The notes under the pieces were generated by a model that did no database searches, was not told the origin of the DNA, and was given only the letters and a program-made list of their open reading frames with translations. A stretch of DNA of 64,000 bases from NCBI GenBank assembly GCA_025024175.1, contig QCXZ01000042.1, positions 1,567,501 to 1,631,500 on the forward strand, in the 5' to 3' direction. Below, one piece after another: positions 23,801-36,029 of the stretch (position 1 is the first letter of the stretch; each line of letters begins with the position of its first letter). Source of the stretch: Rhyzopertha dominica (taxonomy: Eukaryota; Arthropoda; Insecta; Coleoptera; Bostrichidae). The translations under genes were made by a program, and so were the position numbers.

Positions 23801-26800
23801 TTAGCATTCCTGGACTTAGAGAAAGCATTTGATAACATCCCTAGAAAAGTGGTCTGGGAAAGTATGAAGGAAAGAGGTATAAATAATAAGCTTAGAAAAG
23901 GCATAGAGTTTATACAGCGACACAAAAAATTATGTCAGAACAAGCAACATGGAATCACAGAAATTTCAAGTGGTGGATGGATTAAAGCAAGGGGGGGTGT
24001 TAAGCCCAACACTATTTATCATGGTAATGGACGATATATTGCGGGAACTACACAACAAGGCTAACGAAGTCAAATTAGGGTATAGAAAATTAAAGGTGAT
24101 AAAGCTAGCAGAATGCGCATTTGCAGATGACCTGATGATCTGTGCAGAAAATGAAGAAAAGTTACAACAAAATGTAGAGTTGTGGGAGAATGAACTAACA
24201 AAACGTAAAATGTCAATAAATACGAGCGAGACTAAAACAATGGTCATAGGAAAGGAGGATAAAAAGATAGACATAACAATAAATGGGAAACAAATAGAAC
24301 AGGTTAAAAGTTTTAAGTATCTAGGAGTTACAATAGAAAGCAATGGAAGTATGGATGAAGAAATAAGTGAAAGAATCACTAGTGCAATAAAGGTGTATCA
24401 CTCACTAAACAGGGCATTAACAAGTAAAAAGGAAATAAGTGAGAAGATAAAAATGACGGTATACAAGACCATTTATAGACCAATATTGACATATGGTAGT
24501 GAAAGTTGGGTGTTAAGTGATAGACTTTTAAGTCGACTACAGGCAACAGAGATGAAATACTTGAGACATGTTAAAGGGGTGACTAGAATGGACAGAATAA
24601 GAAACAACAGAATTAGAGAAGAACTAGAAATGAGTCGATTAAACAAACTATTGAAGAGAATAAATTAAAGTGGTTCGGGCACTTGGTGAGAATGAACGAG
24701 GAAAGACCAGCAAAACTAGTGTGGGAGGCAAAGGTACAAGGAAAGAAAAGAAGAGGAAGACCGCAGAAGACATGGAACATGACAGTGACCGAGGCCTTGA
24801 GGAAGAGAAACCTCACCTGGGACGAAGCTAGAAGAATAGCAAAGGACAGGACTAAGTTGAAGAAAATAGTACAAAAGACAGTAAACGAGTGAGAGACACT
24901 GCATACCTTTACACCCTACGGGTAAAAAAAAACGGAACTGATTATATATATGCTATTTTTCATTTAAAAAAACTGCAATTTCAATAGCATCAGATAATTG
25001 TTCTTCTTTAACAAAAGAGGGATAATTACCACAAACTGTATAAAAAACTGCTTTTTCAAAAAGATTTAATCTAAAATAGAAGCACTTATGAAGGAACGGT
25101 TTGATAAAATATTAAAAATAATCGAGTTGTAAAGCTCTTTGTACAGAGTTAGTTCTTCATTTATGTAAATGTTTCTCCAGCTAGGATGAAATAAATAAAA
25201 AATGTTTTGAAGAACTATATGACATTTTACTTTTAGTTTTGCCTCTTTAACCTGCTACCTATATTATATTTGAAGGCTGTACTAAACATTCAAATTTGCC
25301 TTGCCTTACCGGTTGCTAAGTCTAAATATACACCAACTTTATCGCCACACCAAACTATTACATCAAACAATTCATATTGCATGTGCAAAAACTTCAATTT
25401 GTGCTGGCCTTTCATGCAAACAGTAGCTACTTGCCCATTAACAATCTCAAGCATTAGAAATTCAAATTACACACCCACACAGCCCCTGGATACATAATTA
25501 TGCATACACCCACATAGTAAATCAATATTTAAGGCAACTCACGTTAAGTTTGAGATCTCGGCGTCGGCCAAAGCCCTTATTATGGGCACGATTTTGCCGT
25601 GGTGCATGAATATCCTCACTAATGGCTGTGCTATATCCGTTTTACTCGATATTATTTCACCTAACACATAAACTGAGCTGGAAGTCACGGGCTGAAAGAG
25701 AGAGAATGTTAATTAAAATCAGTCTTGAGTATTATATATAGGGTTTTCAGAGGTGAAGATGACAACCAAATTTTTTTTTTAAATACTTACATTTACATTA
25801 ACACTTTCTAGAAGCAAATTTCTAAGAGGTTCATAAACGCTAGCTGGAAAGACATGATCTGCAGTATACTGCACTTGAAGACGTAAGGAGCCTAAGGAAT
25901 TGTCAACAGAAAGTCTTGTTCCTGGAGGAGTGGAACATGTAAATGTTGGTCTATTTCGGCTAGAGCGTGGTTGTAAAAGGTACCTGTAAACAAATTTTGT
26001 AATGAGCTAAAGTATGAATTAAAATATAAGCATTTTTCAAACTTTACTAATAACTTTAATTTTTTTTGCTGTCTCTATTTGTTTTAAACAATTGATAAAA
26101 AAATCCACAGATTGTTTCGTACCATTCAGTACACATACTTTCAAGCATTGCCAAGTAATGTGTATACAATGTTCAATAATCTCTTTGAACAGAAGCAGTA
26201 AAGATAACAAGTATGGCCAAATGCAAATAAATTATACATTCTGATTAATTAACATGAAAAGAGAAATTGGTATTGACAATGAACAATGAACAGTGGGATT
26301 TCATTCACGCTGTAGACAGTCATCACATATTTGAAGGTATGAATGGAAGGGAGACTAATTAGAAACAATTAGTCACACTTCATTTATGCATCACATGTGA
26401 CATGTAACAGTTGCTTAAACTTCCTTATTCAAATATGAAACTACTAACAATACCTACATAATTTTAACTAATTATACATCTAAAGTTATATTGCATCATC
26501 TATTGGAAAGAATCCTAAAATTTTGATTCTAATTAGTTTCTCCATAAGTATTTAGCTTCACTTAAATATTTAGAACAATTAGCACTCCTTACTTGGTAAG
26601 AGGTAACCTTCGAGAAAAACTTTCAAAGCTAACAGAAACCATTTATCATGAAGTTACATCAAAGCAACGGAATAATGAGAAAAACGTTTCTGAAAAAAGG
26701 TTAGCCTGTGGTAATTGAAATGAACAATCAATACAAAATACCACAAGTATAGAGTACCCTCAGAATTAAAAACAAAAAAATAGGTAGTGAAAACCTGCAT

Positions 26801-29576
26801 ATAATAAGTTTCAATTGTGGCTGTTTATAAGAAGTGGTGTGATCTGCAAAAGTGATCAAATTTTAATTGATTTAAGTGCTGTATTTATAAAAAAAAAACA
26901 TGCACATTTGATTCGCGTGATACATGACAAGACTGGTAGGAAGATATATCCAGATAAGATGCTGTTATCACTAAATGGTATGTTGCAGGTTAATTGCTAA
27001 CATCCTGTGTACTTAAACTGATATCGGTAAAATGGGAGACAGCATGACATTAAAAGTCTAAATTTTATACCAATGGATACGGCACGGTTATAAGAAGAAA
27101 ATCATATAAATGGAAAAGTATCTACATATACATATTAACAAAAACCTAATGAAATAAAATAATATTACTGAAAACATTATGTTTGCAACATCTATATATA
27201 TTTAATAACATTTATAGGATGTCGAAAATACTATTATTATATATTCCACAGGAAATACTTATCATTTGCATTTGTTCAATGTATAGGACTAATATTATTA
27301 ATGATCATGGTCATAAAACCAACATTCACAGTAAAAAGGAAAGGAATATCTTGCAAGAATCAAGAAAACCTATGCATATTTGGCCAGACCACATTTATAT
27401 TGATATAATTAAAATAATGAAATTTTTTTTTGTAACATAATGAAGTGCAAAATCTTACGGATACTACTAAAATGCAAGTTAAAATACATTAGATCAGTAA
27501 ATAATGAAAGCTCTTTAGAAAACAAAGCAGACATACATATTAAGGTACGGCCAACAAATATTTTTTGACTGGTGACACTCCCATTAAAAAAAAATCACAT
27601 TTTAAAACGGTAATCCTAAGGGTAAATAACACTTCCTTATTAGCAAAGATATAAGAGTCCTATATCATTTTGGAGCAAAATAAAACTACACAACATTTAC
27701 CAGTATTAAACTAACGAAATGCTTCAAAGACAAATCATTAATACCTACCTTTAAGATCAGGATTTAAAGAGTTATTTGCAACAGGTATTGCTCTGCTCAA
27801 ATGAAACCATAAGCATCATCAGCAAAGGCGTTTGAAAATAAGCTGTCTCTAAACATTTGCAATATGTGTAAAATAATCCTTGTGATGTGAGATTTTTATT
27901 AAATTAATAAGCCTAGTGAAATTTTCTACAAGGTAGAGAGTTAGGTACTAAATTTTTATACGAATAAATTGATTATTGATAGTCAGTTTGAGAAATTGTG
28001 TTCTTTATATTGGTACAGTAAATGTATTTATTATTTTGCTACTTTTGTTATTGGAGTAATCTCATACTGAAAAAAAATAATAATTTTGTTGGCTTGTTTT
28101 TCAATGTTTCGTGGTGTAGTTTCAATTTTTGGAAGCAAGAAAGGAAGTATACAAATCACAAGAGATAATGGAACTAAATAAACAGTATAAGGCAACAGTG
28201 CATTAGCCTAAAAAATTCATTTAATCTAGTAAGAAAAATTTCGAATTACACTCGTAAGGTGCTAGTGTAAGTATAAAAAAAAATGACATGTTTGCTCATC
28301 TATGCACTTGTTTATCTATGGTTTTGTAACAATGGAACCATACTTTGACAGTTTGTTTATAAAACATCATAGGTTACCATAGCAACAAAATTAAATTTTG
28401 TTTACTGGAAAGTGTCCAGGGTAACTAGATATCAATATGCCCTCGTACATAATGTTATTTTTAGTAACTGTGGTTGTAATATTTTTATTTAATTTATATA
28501 AAAATAATATATAAATATATAAATTAAAATTTTAACTCACCACGCATTTGGAGGAGCGGCGTTCTGTTGCTGTAACCCCCGTAATTGCACTCTCACCTCC
28601 CCCAAAAACACATCCTCCCCCATTCCAGGGGTGTCGTGCCAAATTGAGACGTGCAACTCGCATATCTCAACGTCACCCTCGTTCAAGTACACCGAGTCTT
28701 TGTCCTTCTCATCACAATTGTCAAACGTGAACACCTCCTCGAACTGAGGACACGTGGTCTTTTTTCGGACCTTCGTCTTTTTCGTTATGCGCTTACCGTT
28801 CGTATACACAACACTAACTTGAGCGTATGGATCACAGGAACCGTTTTTCAACGTCAAGTCGCCGCACTCGATCACACGCACTTTCAACTGTTTATGTACG
28901 TTGTAGCCGTTGGGTTTGTTTCTGTTCTGCACGGGTTCGAACTTGATTTCGATGTTCGCCTTGCCCTGCACCTCGGAATCTGCGTCTACAGCTTTGATGG
29001 CAAACCAGTGGTCCTTGTTGTTGTATGAGGCGAGGTCCTCTCGTTTTATGGCTACTTTTCCGAGGACCTTGTCTTGTTTTAGGTGCCTGTCTCGGTCAAA
29101 TACGTATATGGAGACGTAACGGAAGTTACGGGGGACTTCGAATTGGAATTCCTCCCCAAAAAATGGACTGAAACGTAAATGGATGTTAGGAGAATTCAAT
29201 GTCATTGGATAATGTAGACCTACCATAATGTTTTTTCAATGGTAGATGTTCGGAAGATCTCTTCTTGGTCAAGCGATAATGTGCAGTATACATCCCGCTG
29301 TAATGAGGAACCATGGCTTCTTGCTTGCAGGTTTTTGGCCTCACCTGTAAGAAACACAAAAATCAAGTGTTCATAAACAAAAAGCAACGTGTTAGGGCGA
29401 AAAATTAAGAATTTGTCAATAAACCTCAAACTGTCATGTCCGATATGTAGGTTATAAAAGCGATAATGTCCGACGCTCCTTTGTTACCAACGCCTTCTAT
29501 TTTATTTTTAATCCGACTCACCTATCTTAATTTTCAGCCGTTCTTCTACTCTAACTTTAAAGTTCCCGTCCGCCAT
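17809..29576 (-). CDS. Gap1: Ras GTPase-activating protein, GAP1/RASA3 type
   Basis: Negative regulator of Ras at the plasma membrane. Eleven phase-consistent exons: 29576-29522, 29344-29224, 29167-28541, 25983-25791, 25691-25543, 22870-22450, 20818-20583, 20430-20324, 20267-20024, 18420-18097, 17917-17809; 861 aa (human RASA3 834). Order of domains: C2A about 10-130 ([15 protein letters not shown]), C2B about 150-260 ([18 protein letters not shown]), RasGAP about 330-560, PH about 595-700 ([32 protein letters not shown]), Btk-type zinc motif about 705-740 (YHPC..., CC..., GC). The GAP arginine finger is Arg389 in [10 protein letters not shown], and the FLR signature is present in [12 protein letters not shown]. 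The start ATG ([20 protein letters not shown]) is in phase with exon 2 and matches the family start. One N at 18166 leaves a single residue undefined. The introns carry a LINE and other repeats. Confidence 0.96.
18582..19275. repeat. Dispersed non-coding repeat, copy 1
   Basis: Begins with TACTTCCACATCCAATTGTC, and is followed by the same blocks as the copy at 42481-43264: fccnnnnt-like AT-rich text, the block GTAGTTACCCCC...CTTACCCCAAAAACAATAGG, ACCACAGACACAC and TTTTACGTTTTCGACCATTTT. The right end differs from copy 2: a second TACTTCCACATCCAA follows in direct, not inverted, orientation (19304 onward). In Gap1 intron 9. No coding potential seen. Confidence 0.75.
21466..22235 (+). mobile_element. 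Short element with inverted ends and SWIM/YqaJ-like coding fragments
   Basis: Inverted repeats containing CACCCGATGTAAACAA lie at about 21470-21486 and, complemented, at about 22207-22223, with flanking similarity (GTGATGTA versus GTGACGTA). Between them the plus strand encodes [19 protein letters not shown] (21577-21710) and, after an interruption with a TTTTTTCTAG acceptor-like end, [19 protein letters not shown] plus [13 protein letters not shown] (21795-21935). From memory this resembles the segment before the SWIM zinc finger in repeat-associated YqaJ-nuclease proteins of insects and cnidarians. The zinc finger and nuclease are missing. Lies in Gap1 intron 6. Confidence 0.5.
22925..24950 (+). 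mobile_element. Non-LTR retrotransposon, 5'-truncated, near-intact reverse transcriptase
   Basis: Starts within the linker upstream of the reverse transcriptase ([18 protein letters not shown]) and runs through [20 protein letters not shown] text, [40 protein letters not shown], a frameshift near 23950-24000, [25 protein letters not shown] and the C-terminal [13 protein letters not shown]. The palm Asp residues ([12 protein letters not shown]) are present. The endonuclease is absent, and at least two frame breaks disable the ORF (near 23410 and 23950, with a stop near 24668). The 3' end is an A-run near 24927. It is antisense in Gap1 intron 5 and is the sister of the remnant at 8.0-9.2 kb. 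Confidence 0.88.
25984..28540 (-). other. Gap1 intron 3, no feature recognised
   Basis: 2.56 kb AT-rich intron between the exons ending at 28541 and starting at 25983. Small open frames (26815-27000, 27183-27440) show no family similarity that I recognise. No repeat boundaries, RNA gene or coding exon could be supported. Confidence 0.6.
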
Positions 29577-30100
29577 GTTTCCTCCATACTCTTTGTATCG
29601 AAAAAATGAATGAGATGGTGTAACATGTGTGTGCAGCACGACCCAACCGTTATGCCTACGCGTTTGTATATTGGAAGACCGTGTGGTAGGCAAAAAGTCT
29701 GCTGTCACTTCCGATGCCGCAATGAACAGCCCAGTAAGAAACGTGCTCGTGCATTTTTTTTGCCAGACCGGATTAGCACACGTGCGATAAGGGTATCACC
29801 GGGACAAATTCATGAATGAACTGACAGGGAATACGCGCACAACACTTCGTGAAGCCAAGTAAATCATTACAAAGTAGCGCACTACTACGCATTCTCAGTG
29901 CCGGTATGAATGGAAACAGAAAATCGCTTTCTCACACAGTCGGCACATGTAATTATTAATGAACTTTTCGGCGGCCGCACTGCATTTATTACCCTCCAAA
30001 TGCACTTATAGGGTGACCTATTAAAATGTATCTAGGCATAGGGATTTTTAAACATCTATAAACCGACGTTGTCGAAACGTACAGCACGGATTTTTGATTG
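29577..30100 (-). promoter_or_regulatory. Putative Gap1 5' UTR/promoter region
   Basis: The sequence immediately upstream of the Gap1 start is visibly richer in G, C and CpG than its surroundings (for example around 29636-29720 and 29770-29900). This is the kind of context expected for a broad insect housekeeping promoter. No TATA box at a suitable distance was found, and the transcription start cannot be placed. Beyond it, 30100-32200 shows nothing I can name. Confidence 0.35.
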
Positions 30101-32213
30101 ATTAAAACTGCACCGTTCATTCACTGTAGATCACTGTACATTTTTAGCATAGTTTATTTCATTCAAGATTTTCAAGGTTCACTATGATGATGTAATCGGT
30201 TGAAATCGATTGGGTGACGCTTGGAAGTGAGAGAGATAACGAATGTCGACGTCACTGATGATACGATTTTTCCTGCTAACAGAAAATGCAAATTATTTTG
30301 CTTGATTATTGAGTTGAATGAAACGTTGCCTCTTATTCATCGTTTCTGCAAACTATCTGTAAAAGATAAGCTTGGGAGATACATAAACGTTGGTCAGGTT
30401 ACTCACTGATGGAGTACGGGAATAAAAATGAACAATAGCATTTTCTAAGTGTGGCCTTACATTTTATTACGTGAATGACAGAGAATGGAAACTCGTGGGA
30501 ATTTGCAAAACAGGCAAATAGTAATTTTCGTCTTTCCAGCTTTTGTTTCTCCGACAGAATAAATCTCATCACATCACGATTATTGTTGTTACAAAGAATT
30601 TCTTAACGAAAATTTTGATCATAATAGAAATAGAGCAGGCTGTGGGAATACAGCAAATATGTTTTTAAATGCTCTGCGCTGTGGTATATAGCACGTTTCC
30701 GGTCGTTTTGAAACATGTTGGTGTATGACTATTGAGCTGTACGGGAATTTCCACACGTGGTCTAGCTTCATTGATATGCGGCCACTTCAAAAAATCCTGC
30801 GATTATGACACACAGTTTAAATGCCCTAAGCATTTTAATCAGATTAAGACAAACGCGTCATTTTTAAGTTTTTTTTAAATAGTACCTAGCTAGATAATCA
30901 GCATTTATACGTCTACTCTTAAGATTTTTAGTTCAATACGTACATCGTAATAAAAAACGCCAGTGAAGTTTCAAAAATAGACTAAAATCGGAGAATTCTT
31001 AATTTAGATTGTCGTGTTAGCACCATCACAGACTCGTTCTAAAAATATAGTGCGCTTTGCATCCGCATATGTCTGACTATATCGTCATTATTTTTTTACT
31101 TATCTTGTTTATTTCAAATGGGACCGTAAGCACATTTACTGCTGTAGTGACGCAAAATTTAATTCTGCATACATACGCTTTCTTTTACCTATTGACAGCT
31201 ATTCAAAAATTTTAAGCAGTTTTCTCAAAATTTGCACCGCAATTTCATGTTAAAGTCAGCTAAATCTGGATTGCCAAAAGAACTTTTGTCTAATTTACCT
31301 CGCGACTGATGACAACTCGATTGTAAAATTCATTTAATGCTTTCTGTATTATTCCAAAACAAGCTTTTACTATCTTTTTTGCAAGAACAAGAAGAAGTAT
31401 TTACTAATAATTAATTGTTAAGTAAACGACAAGATACAAACACAATGCAATTACATTAATATCGGCCTATATAAGTATAAAGGTGTTTACAAAAATAGTC
31501 TGGAGAAGCGCTCCATTATCATCCTGTCGATACTGATATCAGTATAGGTTAATATTTGAACAGGAAGTGAACTTAGCAAATAATGTGCCTTATCACAGGA
31601 AAGGAAGATTACAACGGGTTTATGGTTAAATTCGCGTCTACCTGTATTGGAAAGGAAGTCCTTGTCAAATAGTATAAATAGCTAATATCGGTTGGCCATG
31701 TAATTTGCAACAGCTTATTTGCACATCCCCCACAAAGTGATTACCTTGATTATATATTTTGGCAGCGCAGAAGAGTTCTTCAATAGAAATTTTAATGTGT
31801 AACATCCTAATACGAGCTGCCTTTGTAGACTTCTCATTGTAAGTCCCTAGAAAAATGATTTTATAAAATTTTGTCATTAATAATTGATTAAATCGACAGC
31901 TTTTATGCTTTTCTTAAACTTTACTTCATTTGTGTACGTATATGTGATTAATATTTCGCAAAAATATAATCATTTATTTTACATGATAGTTAAAAGAAAT
32001 AGTGGAATAAAACTAATATTTGAGGTACGCTATGCTTACAAGTAAGATGCGAAACTAAAGTTAATTTCATTGTTATTGGTACTGGTAACAGATTTAATTC
32101 ACCTTATAATTTTACCGCTATACACATGTTTCTCTGTTACCAGCTTTAAGTGTAATAGTAACTAACATTTTTTTACGATGCCAGGTTCGTTAGGACGACT
32201 ATTATTGGCAACT

Positions 32214-33189
32214 AGTGTTGGGCGATCCATCAAAATGTATCGATATTCGGTATCGATACGTATCGCAATATTGTATATCGTTATACGTATCGTATCGTTT
32301 TCTGAGTATCGATATTCGTAGTATCTCATAAATATCGATCCAGGAAATAACAAATCGATATAAAGTGAATTAAAACACTTCTTGTTTTACATAATTTACA
32401 TCATTGTTTCTAAAAACCTTTCTATTCTTCAGCTTCGTTAGTTACTAGTGCATTATGTTAAACATATCAATAATTTGTCACCATGCAAGGCTAGCGAATT
32501 GAATAAGTGAATTTTATTAAACTGAATTGTTAGTTTGCGTTTTTTTGAACATTGGTGAGAAAAAAACACATTTCATAAAAAAGGCTGAACTAAAATAGTC
32601 ATATTTGCTAAAAAAGGATTGACGACATTTGAGGATTTATTACGAGAATTAATTTATGGAACATCCAACCAACACGAATAAAATTCACCTGATTTTTTAT
32701 ATTGCAACTGTATTACTAATTATAAAAGAGTGCACATGCACATACCTTGATAAGAGGTGAGCCATTTTTAAGACTTAATCTGGCATTTTAACGTTCGCGA
32801 TTTCTTATGAGAATCCAATTATAAACACAAATTAGACCCTCCAATAAATTATTTATACGGGCACAATTTACATTATTGCAATGTTGTTCTATAAGAAGAG
32901 TTCCTATTGCGTTAAGGATGTGCTTTTTATCAAAACCGTAATCAGGCTATATGGTTTAGCAGAGTAGGTATAAAAAATATAATGCTATACTATAGTAAAG
33001 TCGTTACCACTTTTTTCAGCAATTTTAATGGAAGGTAACGAGGATATGGTTGGTGGAAAATAAATGATTCGATACCACTCTGATTGGTATCGATTAAAAA
33101 ATCGCAACCCCAAGTATCGATACAAAATATCGGGTATCGAAAGCAAAAGTATCGATACGTAGAAGTATCGATACGTATCACCCAACACT
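32214..33189. mobile_element. hAT-like MITE with AGTGTTGGG inverted ends
   Basis: The left end AGTGTTGGGCGAT and the right end ATCACCCAACACT are inverted. The subterminal regions are packed with TATCGATA/ATACGTATCG-type motifs on both sides, including near 33117-33180. The flanks ATTGGCAACT (32204-32213) and ATCGGAAACT (33190-33199) are 8 of 10 identical and are probably a decayed target duplication. No transposase coding. The TIR start resembles the usual hAT terminus. Confidence 0.75.
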
Positions 33190-33360
33190 ATCGGAAACTC
33201 GCATTTTAAGTTTATATCGCTTGGGTGAAATAAGCTGCGACGTAAATATTTTATTCAATACTACTAATACTACGTATTTCACTATTTGACAAAATTACAA
33301 CTGTTGAAAAATGTAATGTTTTATGATTTTAGTAAATGGAAAGAATCTACTATTTCTATA

Positions 33361-33423
33361 TTAAAGTTAGGTAATTTAGAAACTAATATATATATATATA
33401 TATTAGTTTCTAAATTACCTAAC

Positions 33424-33480
<57 letters not shown>
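33361..33480. repeat. AT-rich palindrome followed by TA microsatellite
   Basis: 33361-33428 is a palindrome whose arms read TTAAAGTTAGGTAATTTAG and complement, meeting in a TA run. It is followed directly by uninterrupted TA repeats to 33480. This can extrude as a cruciform and is prone to slippage and assembly error. Open frames through it encode only alternating Tyr-Ile. Confidence 0.95.
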
Positions 33481-33481
<1 letters not shown>

Positions 33482-33669
33482 TCGTGTTGTTTTAAACATT
33501 TGCTTAATTTTATCCCAATAATAATTAATCGCACTATGATGCGGCGATGGCAGATATCTACTATAATTTCCATATTGTTCACTAGAAATATTATCAGAAT
33601 GTGTAGTATATAGTACATACTGTGATGGAATCACATTATAGAGATGAACGTACCTTCAAAAAATATCTT

Positions 33670-35820
33670 GAAAATAATAATAATAATAACAACAATAAGT
33701 TTTAATTTCCAACAGGATATACTCCCAATTACAAGAAATATATAATAAAAAGAGCGTAGAGTACACATTAACAAAAATAAGTTAACAAACCTATAGCATT
33801 ATGCACTAAACAACAACAAAAACATATTAATTAGTCACAAGATGTTTACAAGGGTTCTATATAAATTCTTCGCAATTAAAGGCATTTTTTCGAAGTGAAT
33901 ATCGCAGCCGTCAGATACCAGATTGAAGTTGCCGCACATCGTTACTGGAGCTCTTGCTAGTATATTGGTGCGACTGGTCCTGCAGTAGAATGTTGGAGGG
34001 ACAGAAAACATGAGTTTGGATAAAATATAAGGGCAGTCCAAAAGTAAAAGCTTCCAGAGATACTTGACACTGAAAACGGCTCGACGGGTTTGAAGAGAAA
34101 CCAAGTTAAATCTGGCCAGGAGGACAGATTGGTCCAAATCCGGATAAACTCCGTCCACAATAAAAGCTAAGTATTTCAGAAAGCGCCTTTTAACAGATTA
34201 AATCATGTCACTATGAATACTGTAGACAGGGTAGCAAATCATGCAAGCATACTCCAGTTTAGATCGTATTAGACAGTAATACAGTAGTTGTAACGATTTG
34301 TTGTTTTTAAAGTCACGACAGTTTCTTCATACACAGCCTAGAAGGCATCTTTAACTGTTTTCGAAATATGGATATTGAAAGTAAATTTGTTCATCAAAAA
34401 TAATACCAAGGAATTAGAAACACGTTGTAAAGTGACATTATTGACGCTGTAGTGATGATATATGGGAAAGAGTTTGCGAGAATAAGAGATACAAACACAT
34501 TTGTTAATGTTAAGAGACAGTTTGTTGGACGAGCACCATTGAGATAAAGCGGCCTAACAGTCAGATGTAGAAGCAACATTGCAGAAAATTTAAGATCATC
34601 GGCGTAAAGGAGCTCTTGACACTCCAAAACATCAACAATGTCATTGACAAAAAGTATAAAAAGAGGACCTATGGTTGATCTCTGAGGGACTCCGGAGGTC
34701 GCAACAAATGAGGTAGATTTAAAGTTATGATAGCAGACGAACTGGTGTCTGTTATTTAGTTAGGATGCAACTAACACAAGGAAAGAGCGGGAGAGAACCC
34801 ACATGTTTCGATCTTACCTAAGAGAATGTTGTGATCGACAGTGTCAAATGCTTTGCGCAAATCAGTGTAAATTACATCGACCTGTGTGCAGCAGTTCAAA
34901 GCCTCAGCTGTAAACTGAGTGAAACAAACGAGATTTGAAAGTGTTGACCTTTTAGCCACAAAACCGTGCTAATGCAAAGAAATTAACTGATTGGTCTGAG
35001 CAAATAAATGTTTGTGAAGGGTGGACTCAAAGGCCTTTGCAAAACAGCACAGTAAAGTTACAGGACGATAATTGGTTACTTCTGATCGATCTCCTTTTTT
35101 TGAGGATGGGGCAAATGGAAACATCACAGTTTCTGACGATAAAGCTCGGAATCTCGTCCACTCCTGATGAAAAGGAGTCCGTTGACTTTCTAAGAGTGGA
35201 GAAAATGTCGATTTCAGACATATATTTACACTGTACAAGCGTTGCATTATTTGTACAAGAATAATTTACAGGGATGATAGAAGGATTAGACGTAAGGTAA
35301 ACACTTTGAAAAAAGCAACAAAGGCATCCCCACAATGGCTTGCGGGGAGTCGACATCAATGCCATTAGCGTGCATAACCCTAGGAATACGAGAGTTCCCT
35401 TTTTTGTTATTGACAAAAGACCGAAATTTCTTTGGATCTCCTTGCAGGCGATTCTCAATAGTGCGTAGATAGTTGTGGTATGCTTTAGTAATTAACGATT
35501 TGGTCCGAGACCTGTAAACTGTGAACTATTCAAGATGATACGTGCTACGGAATCGACGATATTTTTGTGCAAATAATTTTTGTATCTAATACAGTTAAGG
35601 ATTTCAATAGTGAACCAAGGGGGAGATGAAAAACTGTGACATCGGATTACTCTTACCTTAGGAACGGCGAGATCAAAAAATTCATTAATCTTCTTATAGA
35701 AAGAAGTCCATGCAAGGTTGGGATCTGCATAAGAACTCAAAAAGGACCAATCTACAAATAATTTTGTGCTGAATGCATTCTTTTTCATAAGGAAGGGTGC
35801 CTTGAACGTAGAATCCCTCT
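33670..35820 (-). pseudogene. LINE of jockey/CR1-like type, multiply frameshifted
   Basis: Read on the minus strand from 35820: SSYADPNLAWTSFYKKINEF with LAVPKVRV, then FSSGVDEIPSFIVRNC, EVTNYRPVTLLCCFAKAFE, VDVIYTDLRKAFDTVDHNIL, a LLYADDLKFS catalytic box and the C-terminal RRAVFSVKYLWKLL segment. The 3' end is a TTATTATT-type tail near 33673. Coding is split among all three frames and the endonuclease is missing, so it is a dead 5'-truncated copy. Confidence 0.82.
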
Positions 35821-36029
35821 AAAAGATACAGCCAAAGAGTGGTTAAACTCAGATATCTTTAATACAGTATTTAATTACTCTTTCAAATCACCTGACAATG
35901 ACACGTGAAGAATGCAATAATTTCTTGGTAAAGCTGCGGAATTCATCTAATGTAACTGAAAGATTGCTGATACAATCTGATTATGACAACATGCCAATAA
36001 GACAATAAGAGGTATAAATTAAAGAAAAT

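Noticed and set aside
28548..29119. Plus-strand frames opposite Gap1 exon 3
   Set aside because: Shadow frames of the C2-domain exon on the other strand.
33286..33634. Frames encoding long Tyr-Ile repeats
   Set aside because: Direct translation of the TA microsatellite; only the non-repeat part was kept as a low-interest observation.
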